A stretch of 64,000 nucleotides of DNA. Source: Sporosarcina ureae (lineage in GTDB: Bacteria; Bacillota; Bacilli; Bacillales_A; Planococcaceae). The stretch spans positions 3,191,001 to 3,255,000 of the forward strand of contig NZ_CP015109.1 in assembly GCF_002082015.1 (NCBI RefSeq). Reading direction: 5' to 3'. The translations under genes were made by a program, and so were the position numbers. Shown piece after piece: positions 43,676 through 51,495 of the stretch; the first letter of the stretch is position 1; each line of letters opens with the position of its first letter. A model generated the notes under the pieces. It made no database searches and was not told the origin of the DNA. It saw only the letters and a program-made list of their open reading frames with translations.

Positions 43676-45133
43676 TTGACCGATACACTATTTACGTCCA
43701 TACGAGAAGGGGACAGGTGGTTTGTCAACCAGTTTGGCAAAGACGAAACATACGATGCGACCAAACGGTTGATCCACCTATGGGATAAAGAAATACTTCT
43801 TTTGTATATGAACGGTTTAGTGGACGGCGAGGTCTTAACTACTTTAATGACGGAAATGCAGTATCGTAATGAATTATTTACAGGTGAATCTGTTGAAAAT
43901 CTTGACCGCGCAATGATGGATTATTTTCCGTATCATTCGCTAGAAATTGTGAAGGATGAAGATCAACTCGCGAAAGTTATTTTAAGTGGGTTAGCTGTAT
44001 TCATTATGAAAGACGGTTTTACATTCGCGCTTGATGTGCGGTCATATCCAGGCAGAACTCCTGAGGAACCAGATACTGAAAAAGTCATACGTGGCTCAAG
44101 GGATGGATTTACAGAAAACATTCTGACAAACACGGCATTAATCAGAAGGCGTTTACGTACAACGGAGCTACGATTTGAAATGCATGAGACGTCCGTAAAA
44201 GGTAAAACGGACATTGCGATCGCCTTTATGAAAGGTGCTGCCAATGAAGAGCATTTGGATTTTGTGAGAGAACGACTAGATGCGTTGAAAACGGATGGCT
44301 TGACGATGACCGATAAATCACTCGAGGAATTTCTCTTTAAACAAGGGTTTCACCCGATGCCGTTCGTACGGTATACGGAACGCGCGGATATTTGTGCAGC
44401 GCATTTACTCGAAGGACATATTGCGATCATCGTCGATACATCTCCGTCCGTTATATTGGTCCCTGTTACACTTGTGCATCATTTACAACATGCGGAAGAA
44501 TATAGGCAAGCACCTTTAATCGGAACATTTATACGAATGGTACGTTTCATAGGAACATTTTTTAGTTTAGTGATGTTGCCATTTTGGTATTTAATGTCGG
44601 TTGAAAATCAATTCGTTCCAGAGGCGATCAACTATATTGGTCCGAATGAATGGGGAGAAGTTCCGTTATTTGTCCAATTATTAGTGGCTGATGTCGGAAT
44701 AGAAGTATTGCGAATGGCCGCAATTCATACACCTACACCGCTATCGACCGCTATGGGACTCGTGGCTGCCATTGTCATTGGGCAAGTAGCGATTGATGTA
44801 GGCTTATTTTCTTCGGAAGTCGTATTATATGTGGCGGTTAGTGCTATTTTCACATTTGCGATACCTTCGTTTGAATTAAGTATTACGACAAAAGTGTTTC
44901 GGATTTTCTTACTTGTCTCAACCGCATTGCTTGGAGCTCCAGGCTTCTTCATAGCACTTGCTGTGATTTATTATTATTTATGCTCATTAAAGCCGATGAA
45001 TGTGCCATATTTGTGGCCGTTCACGCCATTCTTCCCGAAGGCTTTGTTGCGTGTATTGATTCGTTTCCCTATGACAATCGACGATCCGCGGCCGTTTATC
45101 ACGGACTCACCAAACCGTGACAGGATGTCATAA
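43676..45133 (+). CDS. spoVAF: Stage V sporulation protein AF (GerA-family)
   Basis: 485 aa (B. subtilis 493). The N-terminal cytosolic half holds YMNGLVDGEVLTTLMTEMQY and FALDVRSYPGRTPEEPDTEK followed by VIRGSRDGFTENILTNTALI, shared with GerAA subunits. The C-terminal half has five or six membrane helices and ends in PYLWPFTPFFPKALLRVLIR. It belongs to the spore inner membrane and modulates germinant receptors. The TTG start is 1 nt after the sigF stop, with GAGGAG upstream. The usual spoVAA-AE genes are missing from this site. Confidence 0.94.
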   Translation: MTDTLFTSIREGDRWFVNQFGKDETYDATKRLIHLWDKEILLLYMNGLVDGEVLTTLMTEMQYRNELFTGESVENLDRAMMDYFPYHSLEIVKDEDQLAKVILSGLAVFIMKDGFTFALDVRSYPGRTPEEPDTEKVIRGSRDGFTENILTNTALIRRRLRTTELRFEMHETSVKGKTDIAIAFMKGAANEEHLDFVRERLDALKTDGLTMTDKSLEEFLFKQGFHPMPFVRYTERADICAAHLLEGHIAIIVDTSPSVILVPVTLVHHLQHAEEYRQAPLIGTFIRMVRFIGTFFSLVMLPFWYLMSVENQFVPEAINYIGPNEWGEVPLFVQLLVADVGIEVLRMAAIHTPTPLSTAMGLVAAIVIGQVAIDVGLFSSEVVLYVAVSAIFTFAIPSFELSITTKVFRIFLLVSTALLGAPGFFIALAVIYYYLCSLKPMNVPYLWPFTPFFPKALLRVLIRFPMTIDDPRPFITDSPNRDRMS

Positions 45134-45219
45134 AGGTATTTCAATATTTTGCATGTCGTTGCCACTTTCCATCTTCTTGTGATAAAGTTATTTGAGAGAA
45201 TTCGGAAGGGGTATGGGAC

Positions 45220-46545
45220 ATGCATCTTTATGGAACACAGGCAGTGAACGAAAACGGTCATCTAACCATCGGTGGAGTGGACGTTTCAGAACTAGCTTCA
45301 CAGTATGGAACTCCGGTCATGGTCTATGATACAGAGTTATTCAAAGAGCGTGCGCAAGCATTTAAAGAAACGTTTGAGAAAAAAGATATTAAAGCACAAG
45401 TTGCCTATGCGAGTAAAGCCTTTTCATCAATTGCAATTTATCAATTGGCTGAACAGCAAGGGTTGTCACTTGACGTGGTTTCAGGTGGAGAATTATATAC
45501 GGCAGTAGCGGCTGGATTCCCACGCGAACGGATTCATTTCCATGGCAATAATAAGAGCAGAGAAGAAATAGAATATGCATTTGAAGAGAGAATAGGGTGC
45601 ATCGTAATCGATAATTTCTTGGAAATCGACATGATTAAAGAAATTGCAGATGAGCGAAAGCAAACGATGAATGTCTTAGTTCGTGTCACACCAGGAATTG
45701 AAGCACATACCCATGACTATATTACAACAGGCCAGGAAGATTCAAAGTTTGGTTTTGATTTGAAAAATGGACAAACGGATCAAGCGTTCCTAGCTTTATA
45801 TGATCATGGCTATATTCATTTCCTTGGCATGCATTGTCATATAGGCTCACAGATCTTTGAAACCGACGCATTCAAATTCGCGGCTGAAGTGCTGATGGAG
45901 AGAATGGTGGAATGGCGAAAGAATTATCAATTTATCTGTCCTGTCCTGAATTTAGGTGGCGGATTTGGTATTCGTTATACTGAGGAAGATACGCCACTTG
46001 AGCCAGCTGTCTATGTTGAAGAAATGGCAGATGTAGTGAAAGAGATGGCTGAGGAATGTGAGTATCCAATTCCTGAAGTTTGGATTGAACCCGGCCGCTC
46101 GCTTGTCGGAGATGCAGGAACGACTATTTATTCTGCTGGCAGTACGAAAGTTGTGCCGGGTGTCCGTACATACGTAGCAGTAGATGGCGGAATGTCTGAT
46201 AATATTCGTCCGGCTCTATATGACGCACACTATTCCAGTGCGCTTGCTAATCGGATGAACGAGCCACATGACCAGCAATGGACAATTGCAGGTAAGTGCT
46301 GTGAGTCCGGTGATAAATTAATTGAAAAAGCCGATCTCCCCAATGTAGAAACCGGCGATTTACTGGCTGTCTTTTGTACTGGAGCCTACACATATTCCAT
46401 GGCTAGCAACTATAATAGATTACCTCGACCTGCCGTTGTGTTTGTGGAAAAAGGGCAACATCAGTTAGTCGTAAGACGCGAAACCTACGAAGACATCATT
46501 AAATTGGACCTTCCGTTGCAATCAGATGAGAAGGAGAATTTCTAA
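45220..46545 (+). CDS. lysA: Diaminopimelate decarboxylase
   Basis: 441 aa (B. subtilis 439). Last step of lysine synthesis. PLP-binding Lys in VAYASKAFSSIAIYQ (about residue 66); GLSLDVVSGGELYTA, HFHGNNKSREEIEYA, GMHCHIGSQI, LNLGGGFGIRY and the dimer-partner active-site CESGDKL are present. Start ATG 45220 follows GGAAGGGG. Its last base is the first base of a 36-codon ORF (TAATG overlap). The spoVAF-lysA order is as in B. subtilis. Confidence 0.96.
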   Translation: MHLYGTQAVNENGHLTIGGVDVSELASQYGTPVMVYDTELFKERAQAFKETFEKKDIKAQVAYASKAFSSIAIYQLAEQQGLSLDVVSGGELYTAVAAGFPRERIHFHGNNKSREEIEYAFEERIGCIVIDNFLEIDMIKEIADERKQTMNVLVRVTPGIEAHTHDYITTGQEDSKFGFDLKNGQTDQAFLALYDHGYIHFLGMHCHIGSQIFETDAFKFAAEVLMERMVEWRKNYQFICPVLNLGGGFGIRYTEEDTPLEPAVYVEEMADVVKEMAEECEYPIPEVWIEPGRSLVGDAGTTIYSAGSTKVVPGVRTYVAVDGGMSDNIRPALYDAHYSSALANRMNEPHDQQWTIAGKCCESGDKLIEKADLPNVETGDLLAVFCTGAYTYSMASNYNRLPRPAVVFVEKGQHQLVVRRETYEDIIKLDLPLQSDEKENF

Positions 46546-46655
46546 TGAAAAAGAAAAACATTATTCTTTTTGCTTCGATTGTTGCTGTCGCTATAATTTG
46601 GGGAGTCATCTATTGGTATTTGGTTGTTCCTGTAATCGATCCGCGTTATAAATAA
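46545..46655 (+). CDS. 36-aa single-span membrane peptide, coupled to lysA
   Basis: The ORF reads MKKKNIILFASIVAVAIIWG, then VIYWYLVVPVIDPRYK. Positive residues at the N-terminus and about 22 hydrophobic residues predict one membrane helix. AAGGAG lies 8 nt before the ATG, inside the end of lysA, and the ATG overlaps the lysA stop (TAATG). That is the arrangement of a translationally coupled real gene. I know no named family. It was too short for a 60-codon cut-off. Confidence 0.7.
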   Translation: MKKKNIILFASIVAVAIIWGVIYWYLVVPVIDPRYK

Positions 46656-46725
46656 TTCGCGAGTTGAAGTAAACGGGACATTGGTGTAAACTGTATAAAG
46701 GATTTCTGAAAAGAAGGGGTTACTA

Positions 46726-47100
46726 TTGAATCTTATTCGTTTTAAGAAGGCACAAGAGAAAATTGCTATGGGCTTTTTATCTTATATCCCTAGTGAAAAG
46801 ATGTTATGCAAATTGCAAGAGACTGTTCAGCAATATCTATGCGTTGAACAGTGGCAGCTATATCTCTACAAAGAAGCAGAAGATTACATCGGGTTAATAG
46901 GGGTAGAAGTCAACGACAGTGACAAGATGTACACCGTTCAGCATATATCGGTCAATCCATCGTTTCGTGGAGAAGGAATTGCATTTAAGATGATGAAGGA
47001 ATTGCAAGAGATCTATCCAGGATACGGTTGTAAAGGTACCGATTTTACCGAACCATTTATACAAAGTTGTTTAAGGAAAGAAGAAGGCGCAGATCTTTAA
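46726..47100 (+). CDS. ribT: RibT, GNAT-family acetyltransferase-like protein
   Basis: 124 aa, the same length as B. subtilis RibT. The GNAT core HISVNPSFRGEGIAFKMMKE (acetyl-CoA binding R-G-x-G-I/A) is at residues about 74-93, with IRFKKAQEKIAMGFLSYIP at the N-terminus. In B. subtilis ribT ends the riboflavin operon; here no ribDEAH genes precede it. TTG 46726 is preceded by AAGGGG. Its 3' end overlaps the convergent ypuF by 4 nt. Confidence 0.9.
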   Translation: MNLIRFKKAQEKIAMGFLSYIPSEKMLCKLQETVQQYLCVEQWQLYLYKEAEDYIGLIGVEVNDSDKMYTVQHISVNPSFRGEGIAFKMMKELQEIYPGYGCKGTDFTEPFIQSCLRKEEGADL

Positions 47101-47606
47101 CGGCTGCCCTTCTTCTTTTCTTCACGTTGTAAAAGAATATCTGACCTATCCCGTTGCATATGCTTATGAATAACAGATGCGCTGTTTTTGGGGAGTAATG
47201 AAAGTAGAGGCTTGGATTTCTCTGCCTCAATTTGCAACTCTGGAGAGATGGGAAGTGGGAATGTATAGAAACCTTCACCTGCTTTAATGCGTGTAAGACA
47301 ATGCTCTAGTTGCAGGATGATTTCATCAATGGACACTTCTTCGAGATAGTCGCCAAATTGTACAGGCATTTCGCGGAAGCGTGTGATAGCTTTAGTGAAA
47401 GTACGCGAAGCACCTAATGTATTTCCTCTTCGCCAATGATATAATCCGGTAGCCATGAGAATGAAGCCGGTTAGTGGATGATCTTTTGAAAAGTTTTTTT
47501 GTTCTTTCCAATATTCTTCCAGCACCTCGTGACACTCGAAATAATCTTGATTGTCATTGAAATACACAATAAACTGTAGAAAAAGAGGATGGTAGTAAGG
47601 GTGCAT
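47097..47606 (-). CDS. ypuF: DUF309 protein YpuF
   Basis: 169 aa. The DUF309 signature is YFECHEVLEEYWKEQ (HExxE; about residues 20-34), followed by FILMATGLYHWRRGNTLGAS. The fold is a four-helix bundle; the biochemical role is unknown. In B. subtilis ypuF lies between ribT and scpA, as here, but in this window it is on the opposite strand, convergent with ribT and divergent from scpA. Start ATG 47606 has a GGAATG-type weak ribosome binding site. Confidence 0.88.
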   Translation of the reverse strand: MHPYYHPLFLQFIVYFNDNQDYFECHEVLEEYWKEQKNFSKDHPLTGFILMATGLYHWRRGNTLGASRTFTKAITRFREMPVQFGDYLEEVSIDEIILQLEHCLTRIKAGEGFYTFPLPISPELQIEAEKSKPLLSLLPKNSASVIHKHMQRDRSDILLQREEKKKGSR

Positions 47607-47642
47607 TCAAATCATTCCTTTCTGGTTAGGTAGGTTGGTAAA

Positions 47643-48374
47643 ATGAGTTATAGTGTAAAACTCGAAGTCTTCGAAGGGCCACTTGATCTGTTGCTACATT
47701 TGATCAATCGGCTCGAAATTGATATTTACGACATCCCCATGGCGGAGCTAACACAGCAGTACATAGAACATTTGCATGCCATGCGTGTTCTTCGATTGGA
47801 TGAATTAAGCGAATACCTCGTACTAGCAGCGACGTTGCTAGAAGTGAAGAGCAAAATGCTGTTGCCAGTCAATGAAGAGGAAGCATTCATCGAAGAATTC
47901 GGTTATGAAGAAGATCCACGTGAAGAATTGATAGCCCGTTTAATGGAATATCGGAAATTTAAAGAAGCGGCCAACTCGCTTCGTGAGTCCGCTGCACATC
48001 GCGATGAGCATTTCACCAAAGAGCCTGAAGACTTAACGGGTTACGGTGAACCACTTGTAACAGAGACAGAAGATCAGCTGAATGTGTTTGATTTAATTGG
48101 CGCATTTCAAAAAATGCTACACAGAAAGAAGCTGAAACTGCCTCTAACAGCGAGTATAACAAAATCTGAGCAATCTGTCGGGGATAAGATGTCATCGATC
48201 ATGAGCAAATTAGAGCTATGTGGTGGAGAATGTGATTTCCATACACTTTTTGAAACGACGACTGTGCCCGAGCTCGTATTAACATTTTTATCATTACTTG
48301 AACTGATGAAATTACAAGAAGTTCGAGTGCGACAAAGTAATAATTTTGAAGAATTACGAATCTCGTTGATGTGA
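47643..48374 (+). CDS. scpA: Segregation and condensation protein A
   Basis: 243 aa kleisin. The N-terminal domain begins YSVKLEVFEGPLDLLLHLIN and continues with EIDIYDIPMAELTQQYIEHL and EYLVLAATLLEVKSKMLLPV. The C-terminal winged helix ends in FLSLLELMKLQEVRVRQSNN. It joins the two Smc heads in the condensin complex with ScpB. TAGGTAGG precedes ATG. scpB follows after about 13 nt. Confidence 0.96.
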   Translation: MSYSVKLEVFEGPLDLLLHLINRLEIDIYDIPMAELTQQYIEHLHAMRVLRLDELSEYLVLAATLLEVKSKMLLPVNEEEAFIEEFGYEEDPREELIARLMEYRKFKEAANSLRESAAHRDEHFTKEPEDLTGYGEPLVTETEDQLNVFDLIGAFQKMLHRKKLKLPLTASITKSEQSVGDKMSSIMSKLELCGGECDFHTLFETTTVPELVLTFLSLLELMKLQEVRVRQSNNFEELRISLM

Positions 48375-48387
48375 AGGGATGATAGGA

Positions 48388-48999
48388 ATGGATATCGAAA
48401 CACGTTTCGTCGGGATGACGGAAAGTTTTTTATTCGTAGCAGGTGAAGAAGGATTATCTCTTGCACAGCTAGCCGCACTGTTGGAATGCGAAGAGCAAAA
48501 AGCAGAACAAGTATTGAACACATTGCAAGCCACGTATGACGAAGATGACACACGTGGCATAACATTGAAAAGTTATGGCGGAAGTTTCCGCTTAGTGACG
48601 AAGAGTGAATGGGCAGATGATATTAAAAGAATGCTAGAAGATCCGAAACCGTCTACGTTTACCCAAGCCGCGCTTGAGGTACTTGCCATCATTGCCTACA
48701 AGCAACCTGTAACGCGTGTGGAGATCGATGACTTGCGCGGTGTAAAGTCCGAGCGAGCATTGGCTTCATTGGCTGGCAAAGGCTTTGTAGAGGAAGTGGG
48801 GCGCATGGATGGACCTGGCAGACCTATTTTATATGGCACGACAACTTTCTTTCTAGATCGTTTTGGACTGGCATCACTCGAAGATATGCCACCACTGACA
48901 CTTGAAGAAGAACAAGAAACATCGGAAGAAACAGATTTATTCATGACGAAATTCCAAGAAGCATTTTCCATTACTGAAGAAGGAGGACATGATGCTTGA
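48388..48999 (+). CDS. scpB: Segregation and condensation protein B
   Basis: 203 aa. Two winged-helix domains. Markers are FVGMTESFLFVAGEEGLSLA, GITLKSYGGSFRLVTKSEWA, FTQAALEVLAIIAYKQPVTR and DDLRGVKSERALASLAGKGF followed by GRPILYGTTTFFLDRFGL. ATG 48379 abuts AAGGG, so ATG 48388, 9 nt after it, is preferred. It forms condensin with ScpA and Smc. The stop overlaps the TTG start of the next gene (CTTGA). Confidence 0.96.
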   Translation: MDIETRFVGMTESFLFVAGEEGLSLAQLAALLECEEQKAEQVLNTLQATYDEDDTRGITLKSYGGSFRLVTKSEWADDIKRMLEDPKPSTFTQAALEVLAIIAYKQPVTRVEIDDLRGVKSERALASLAGKGFVEEVGRMDGPGRPILYGTTTFFLDRFGLASLEDMPPLTLEEEQETSEETDLFMTKFQEAFSITEEGGHDA

Positions 49000-50000
49000 G
49001 AAAAATTTCGGTCATCGCTCTACTCATAGTCGGATTATTGATACATCCCGCAAAGAGCCAGGCGGCAGGTTCATCATTTGCAGTGATAGACGCAGAGAAT
49101 GGTAGATTGTTGTTGGGCTCAAATGAACATGAACCACTCCCTATCGCAAGTTTAACTAAAATGTGGACGGCTTATACCTTTTTGGAGCTAAAGCCTAGTG
49201 AGCAAGAGACAGTCATTTCCGCAGAAGCGGCTACAGCGGAAGGATCTTCCATTTATCTTGAAGCAGGTCAAGTAATGAAAACAAAAGATCTGCTGTATGG
49301 ATTAATGCTTCGTTCAGGGAATGATGCGGCTCAAGCCCTCGCTGAACATGCGGGTGGCTCGCTTGAAGGATTTGTTTATCTGATGAATGAAGTAGCGCAA
49401 AGTCACGGCTTGGAACAAACGCATTTTATGAATCCATCCGGATTGCACGGTGAACATCACCTGTCTTCAGCGTATGATACAGCTAAAATGTTGTATTACG
49501 CTATGAAGAACCCAGAGTTCCGTGAAATAGCTTCCACAAAGAACTATCCTTTTGAAACGGAACAAGGTAAAAACAGTTGGCAAAACAAGCATCGTCTAGT
49601 AATATCTGAACCGACTGCCGTAGCAGGTAAAACAGGCTTCACAAAAGCAGCAGGACGTACATTGGCTACCTATTTCGAACAGAATGGAAAGTCCGTCATT
49701 GTCGTTACGTTAAATAACGGAGATGATTGGCAAGTCCATAAACAGTTATCCCAGCGAGTATTCTCTGAATATCAATCGTATACAGCGGTAAAAAAAGGAA
49801 AGTATCAAGTGTTTCCTCATATGATTGCAAAATTGGATCAATCCGTTAAGTTACTCGTAACGAAAGAAGAGAAGAAAATGCTGTCCAATGTGTTACAGAT
49901 TCCACAAGCAGATGAACAACAGAAAAAAGGGTATTGGTCTATCTATTTAGGTACAGAACCAATTAAGACGGTGGCAGTAGATATCGTGTCCGATCAGTGA
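48996..50000 (+). CDS. D-alanyl-D-alanine carboxypeptidase (S11, DacB/DacF-like)
   Basis: 334 aa. Signal peptide about residues 1-24 (ISVIALLIVGLLIHPAKSQA). Active-site motifs are SLTK (Ser about 48), SGN (MLRSGNDAAQA) and KTG (VAGKTGFTKAAGRT). The C-terminal PBP5-like tail is short compared with DacB (382 aa) and DacF (389 aa). The position after scpB corresponds to B. subtilis dacB, which acts on spore cortex peptidoglycan. TTG 48996 lies 9 nt after AGGAGG. spmA/spmB, which normally follow dacB, are absent. Confidence 0.92.
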   Translation: MRKISVIALLIVGLLIHPAKSQAAGSSFAVIDAENGRLLLGSNEHEPLPIASLTKMWTAYTFLELKPSEQETVISAEAATAEGSSIYLEAGQVMKTKDLLYGLMLRSGNDAAQALAEHAGGSLEGFVYLMNEVAQSHGLEQTHFMNPSGLHGEHHLSSAYDTAKMLYYAMKNPEFREIASTKNYPFETEQGKNSWQNKHRLVISEPTAVAGKTGFTKAAGRTLATYFEQNGKSVIVVTLNNGDDWQVHKQLSQRVFSEYQSYTAVKKGKYQVFPHMIAKLDQSVKLLVTKEEKKMLSNVLQIPQADEQQKKGYWSIYLGTEPIKTVAVDIVSDQ

Positions 50001-50107
50001 ATCAAAAACATACTATTTCGAAGATTGTCCTACATAGGTCAGTCTTCTTTTCATTTGTCCGAAAGTGTGACATAATTTTTTCAGTATGTAACATCAAGGA
50101 GGAACCC

Positions 50108-50839
50108 ATGGAAAGATTACAAAAGGTACTGGCACAGGCCGGTGTAGCATCAAGAAGAAAGTCAGAAAAACTAATATTGGACGGTTTAGTTAAAGTGAAT
50201 GGTCAGGTCACAACGGAACTGGGTACGAAAGTTAGCAGAATGGACACAATTGAAGTAGAAGGCGTTCAATTGACAAAAGAAACACCTGTCTATTATCTGC
50301 TTTATAAACCACGTGGTTATATTTCAACGGTAGATGATGAAAAAGGTCGTAAAACAGTAATGGATTTAATTCCAGAAGTGAGCCAAAGAATATTCCCAGT
50401 TGGTAGACTAGACTACGATACGTCAGGTGTATTGCTAATGACGAACGACGGAGATTTCTCGTACTTAATGACTCATCCGAAATTCGAAATTAAAAAGAAA
50501 TATGTAGCGAAAGTAAAAGGAATTCCTTCCCGTGATGATCTTAAAAAGTTGGAAACAGGAATTGAATTAGATGATGGGAGTACGGCTCCTGCTCGTGTGA
50601 AAATGACAAGTTCGGATAAGAAAACAAATTCTGCTATTGTTGAGATCACAATCCATGAAGGACGTAATCGCCAAGTGCGTAGAATGTTCGATGCGATTAA
50701 TTGTCCAGTGCAAAAATTGAAACGTGAAGAGTTTGCGAACTTGACTACACGTGGATTGAATGCCGGAGAAGCCCGTGAACTAACAACGCATGAATTGAAA
50801 CAATTACGTGTATTAGCAGAAACAGGAAAGATCGGCTAA
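50108..50839 (+). CDS. rluB: 23S rRNA pseudouridine synthase B
   Basis: 243 aa. An S4 RNA-binding domain (ERLQKVLAQAGVASRRKSEK) at the N-terminus and the RsuA/RluB catalytic domain with GRLDYDTSGVLLMTNDG, where the Asp is catalytic; EGRNRQVRRMFDAINCPVQK follows. It modifies the position equivalent to E. coli U2605. The frame extends to 49997, but AAGGAGGA before ATG 50108 sets the start. resA follows after an extended -10 promoter. Confidence 0.94.
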   Translation: MERLQKVLAQAGVASRRKSEKLILDGLVKVNGQVTTELGTKVSRMDTIEVEGVQLTKETPVYYLLYKPRGYISTVDDEKGRKTVMDLIPEVSQRIFPVGRLDYDTSGVLLMTNDGDFSYLMTHPKFEIKKKYVAKVKGIPSRDDLKKLETGIELDDGSTAPARVKMTSSDKKTNSAIVEITIHEGRNRQVRRMFDAINCPVQKLKREEFANLTTRGLNAGEARELTTHELKQLRVLAETGKIG

Positions 50840-50897
50840 CAAAAAGTCAAAAGTTCACAAACCTATCACTAGTGCCGTGCCAACTGATTTTATGTTT

Positions 50898-50906
50898 TGG
50901 TATAAT
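50898..50906 (+). promoter_or_regulatory. Extended -10 promoter for the res cluster
   Basis: TGGTATAAT (TGn-TATAAT) at 50898-50906 is 38 nt before the resA start. The -35 region (about 50878-50883, TGCCAA) is poor, as is usual for extended -10 promoters. Confidence 0.6.
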
Positions 50907-50943
50907 GACAATTGGAACGTAAATTAGACAGGAGGTTACATGA

Positions 50944-51480
50944 TTGGCCAAAAAGAAAAACAAAAAGACTATCAGGCTAATTAGCAGAACAGCCCTTCTA
51001 GTAATTTTAGCTGCAATTATAATCTACGCAATTACTTCAAAAGATAAAGTAAAAGTTTTGGCAGAAGGTGATATGGCGCCTGATTTCGAGCTTGTAGATT
51101 TAGAAGGAAATGAACATCGGTTGTCGGACTACAAAGGGAAAGGTGTATTCCTGAATTTCTGGGGTACATGGTGTCCACCTTGTAAAAAGGAAATGCCTCA
51201 TATGGAGGATCTCTATAAAGACTTTGAAGCGAAGGGTGTACATATCCTGACAGTCAACGTAGGAGAACCAAAAGTGAAAATAGAGCTCTTTAGAGACGAC
51301 ATGAACCTTTCATTCCCCATGTTATGGGATAAAAACAAAACCGTCATGGATTTGTATAATATAAAACCATTACCTACGACCTTCTTGATCAATCCAGAAG
51401 GAAAGATTACGAAAGTCATTAAACAGGGAATGACAGAAGAACAAATTTATGAGTATTTGGAAAGCATTCAACCAAAGTAA
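50944..51480 (+). CDS. resA: ResA, thiol-disulfide oxidoreductase for cytochrome c maturation
   Basis: 178 aa. One N-terminal membrane anchor (TALLVILAAIIIYAI) holds a thioredoxin-like domain outside the cell, with the redox pair WCPPC (about residues 76-79) and ITVNVGEPK and the cis-Pro region KPLPTTFLI. It reduces the apocytochrome CXXCH thiols before haem attachment. The TTG start is 8 nt after AGGAGG; an ATG 4 nt upstream is in another frame. resB follows after 15 nt. Confidence 0.96.
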   Translation: MAKKKNKKTIRLISRTALLVILAAIIIYAITSKDKVKVLAEGDMAPDFELVDLEGNEHRLSDYKGKGVFLNFWGTWCPPCKKEMPHMEDLYKDFEAKGVHILTVNVGEPKVKIELFRDDMNLSFPMLWDKNKTVMDLYNIKPLPTTFLINPEGKITKVIKQGMTEEQIYEYLESIQPK

Positions 51481-51495
51481 GGAGATTGTTACTCA

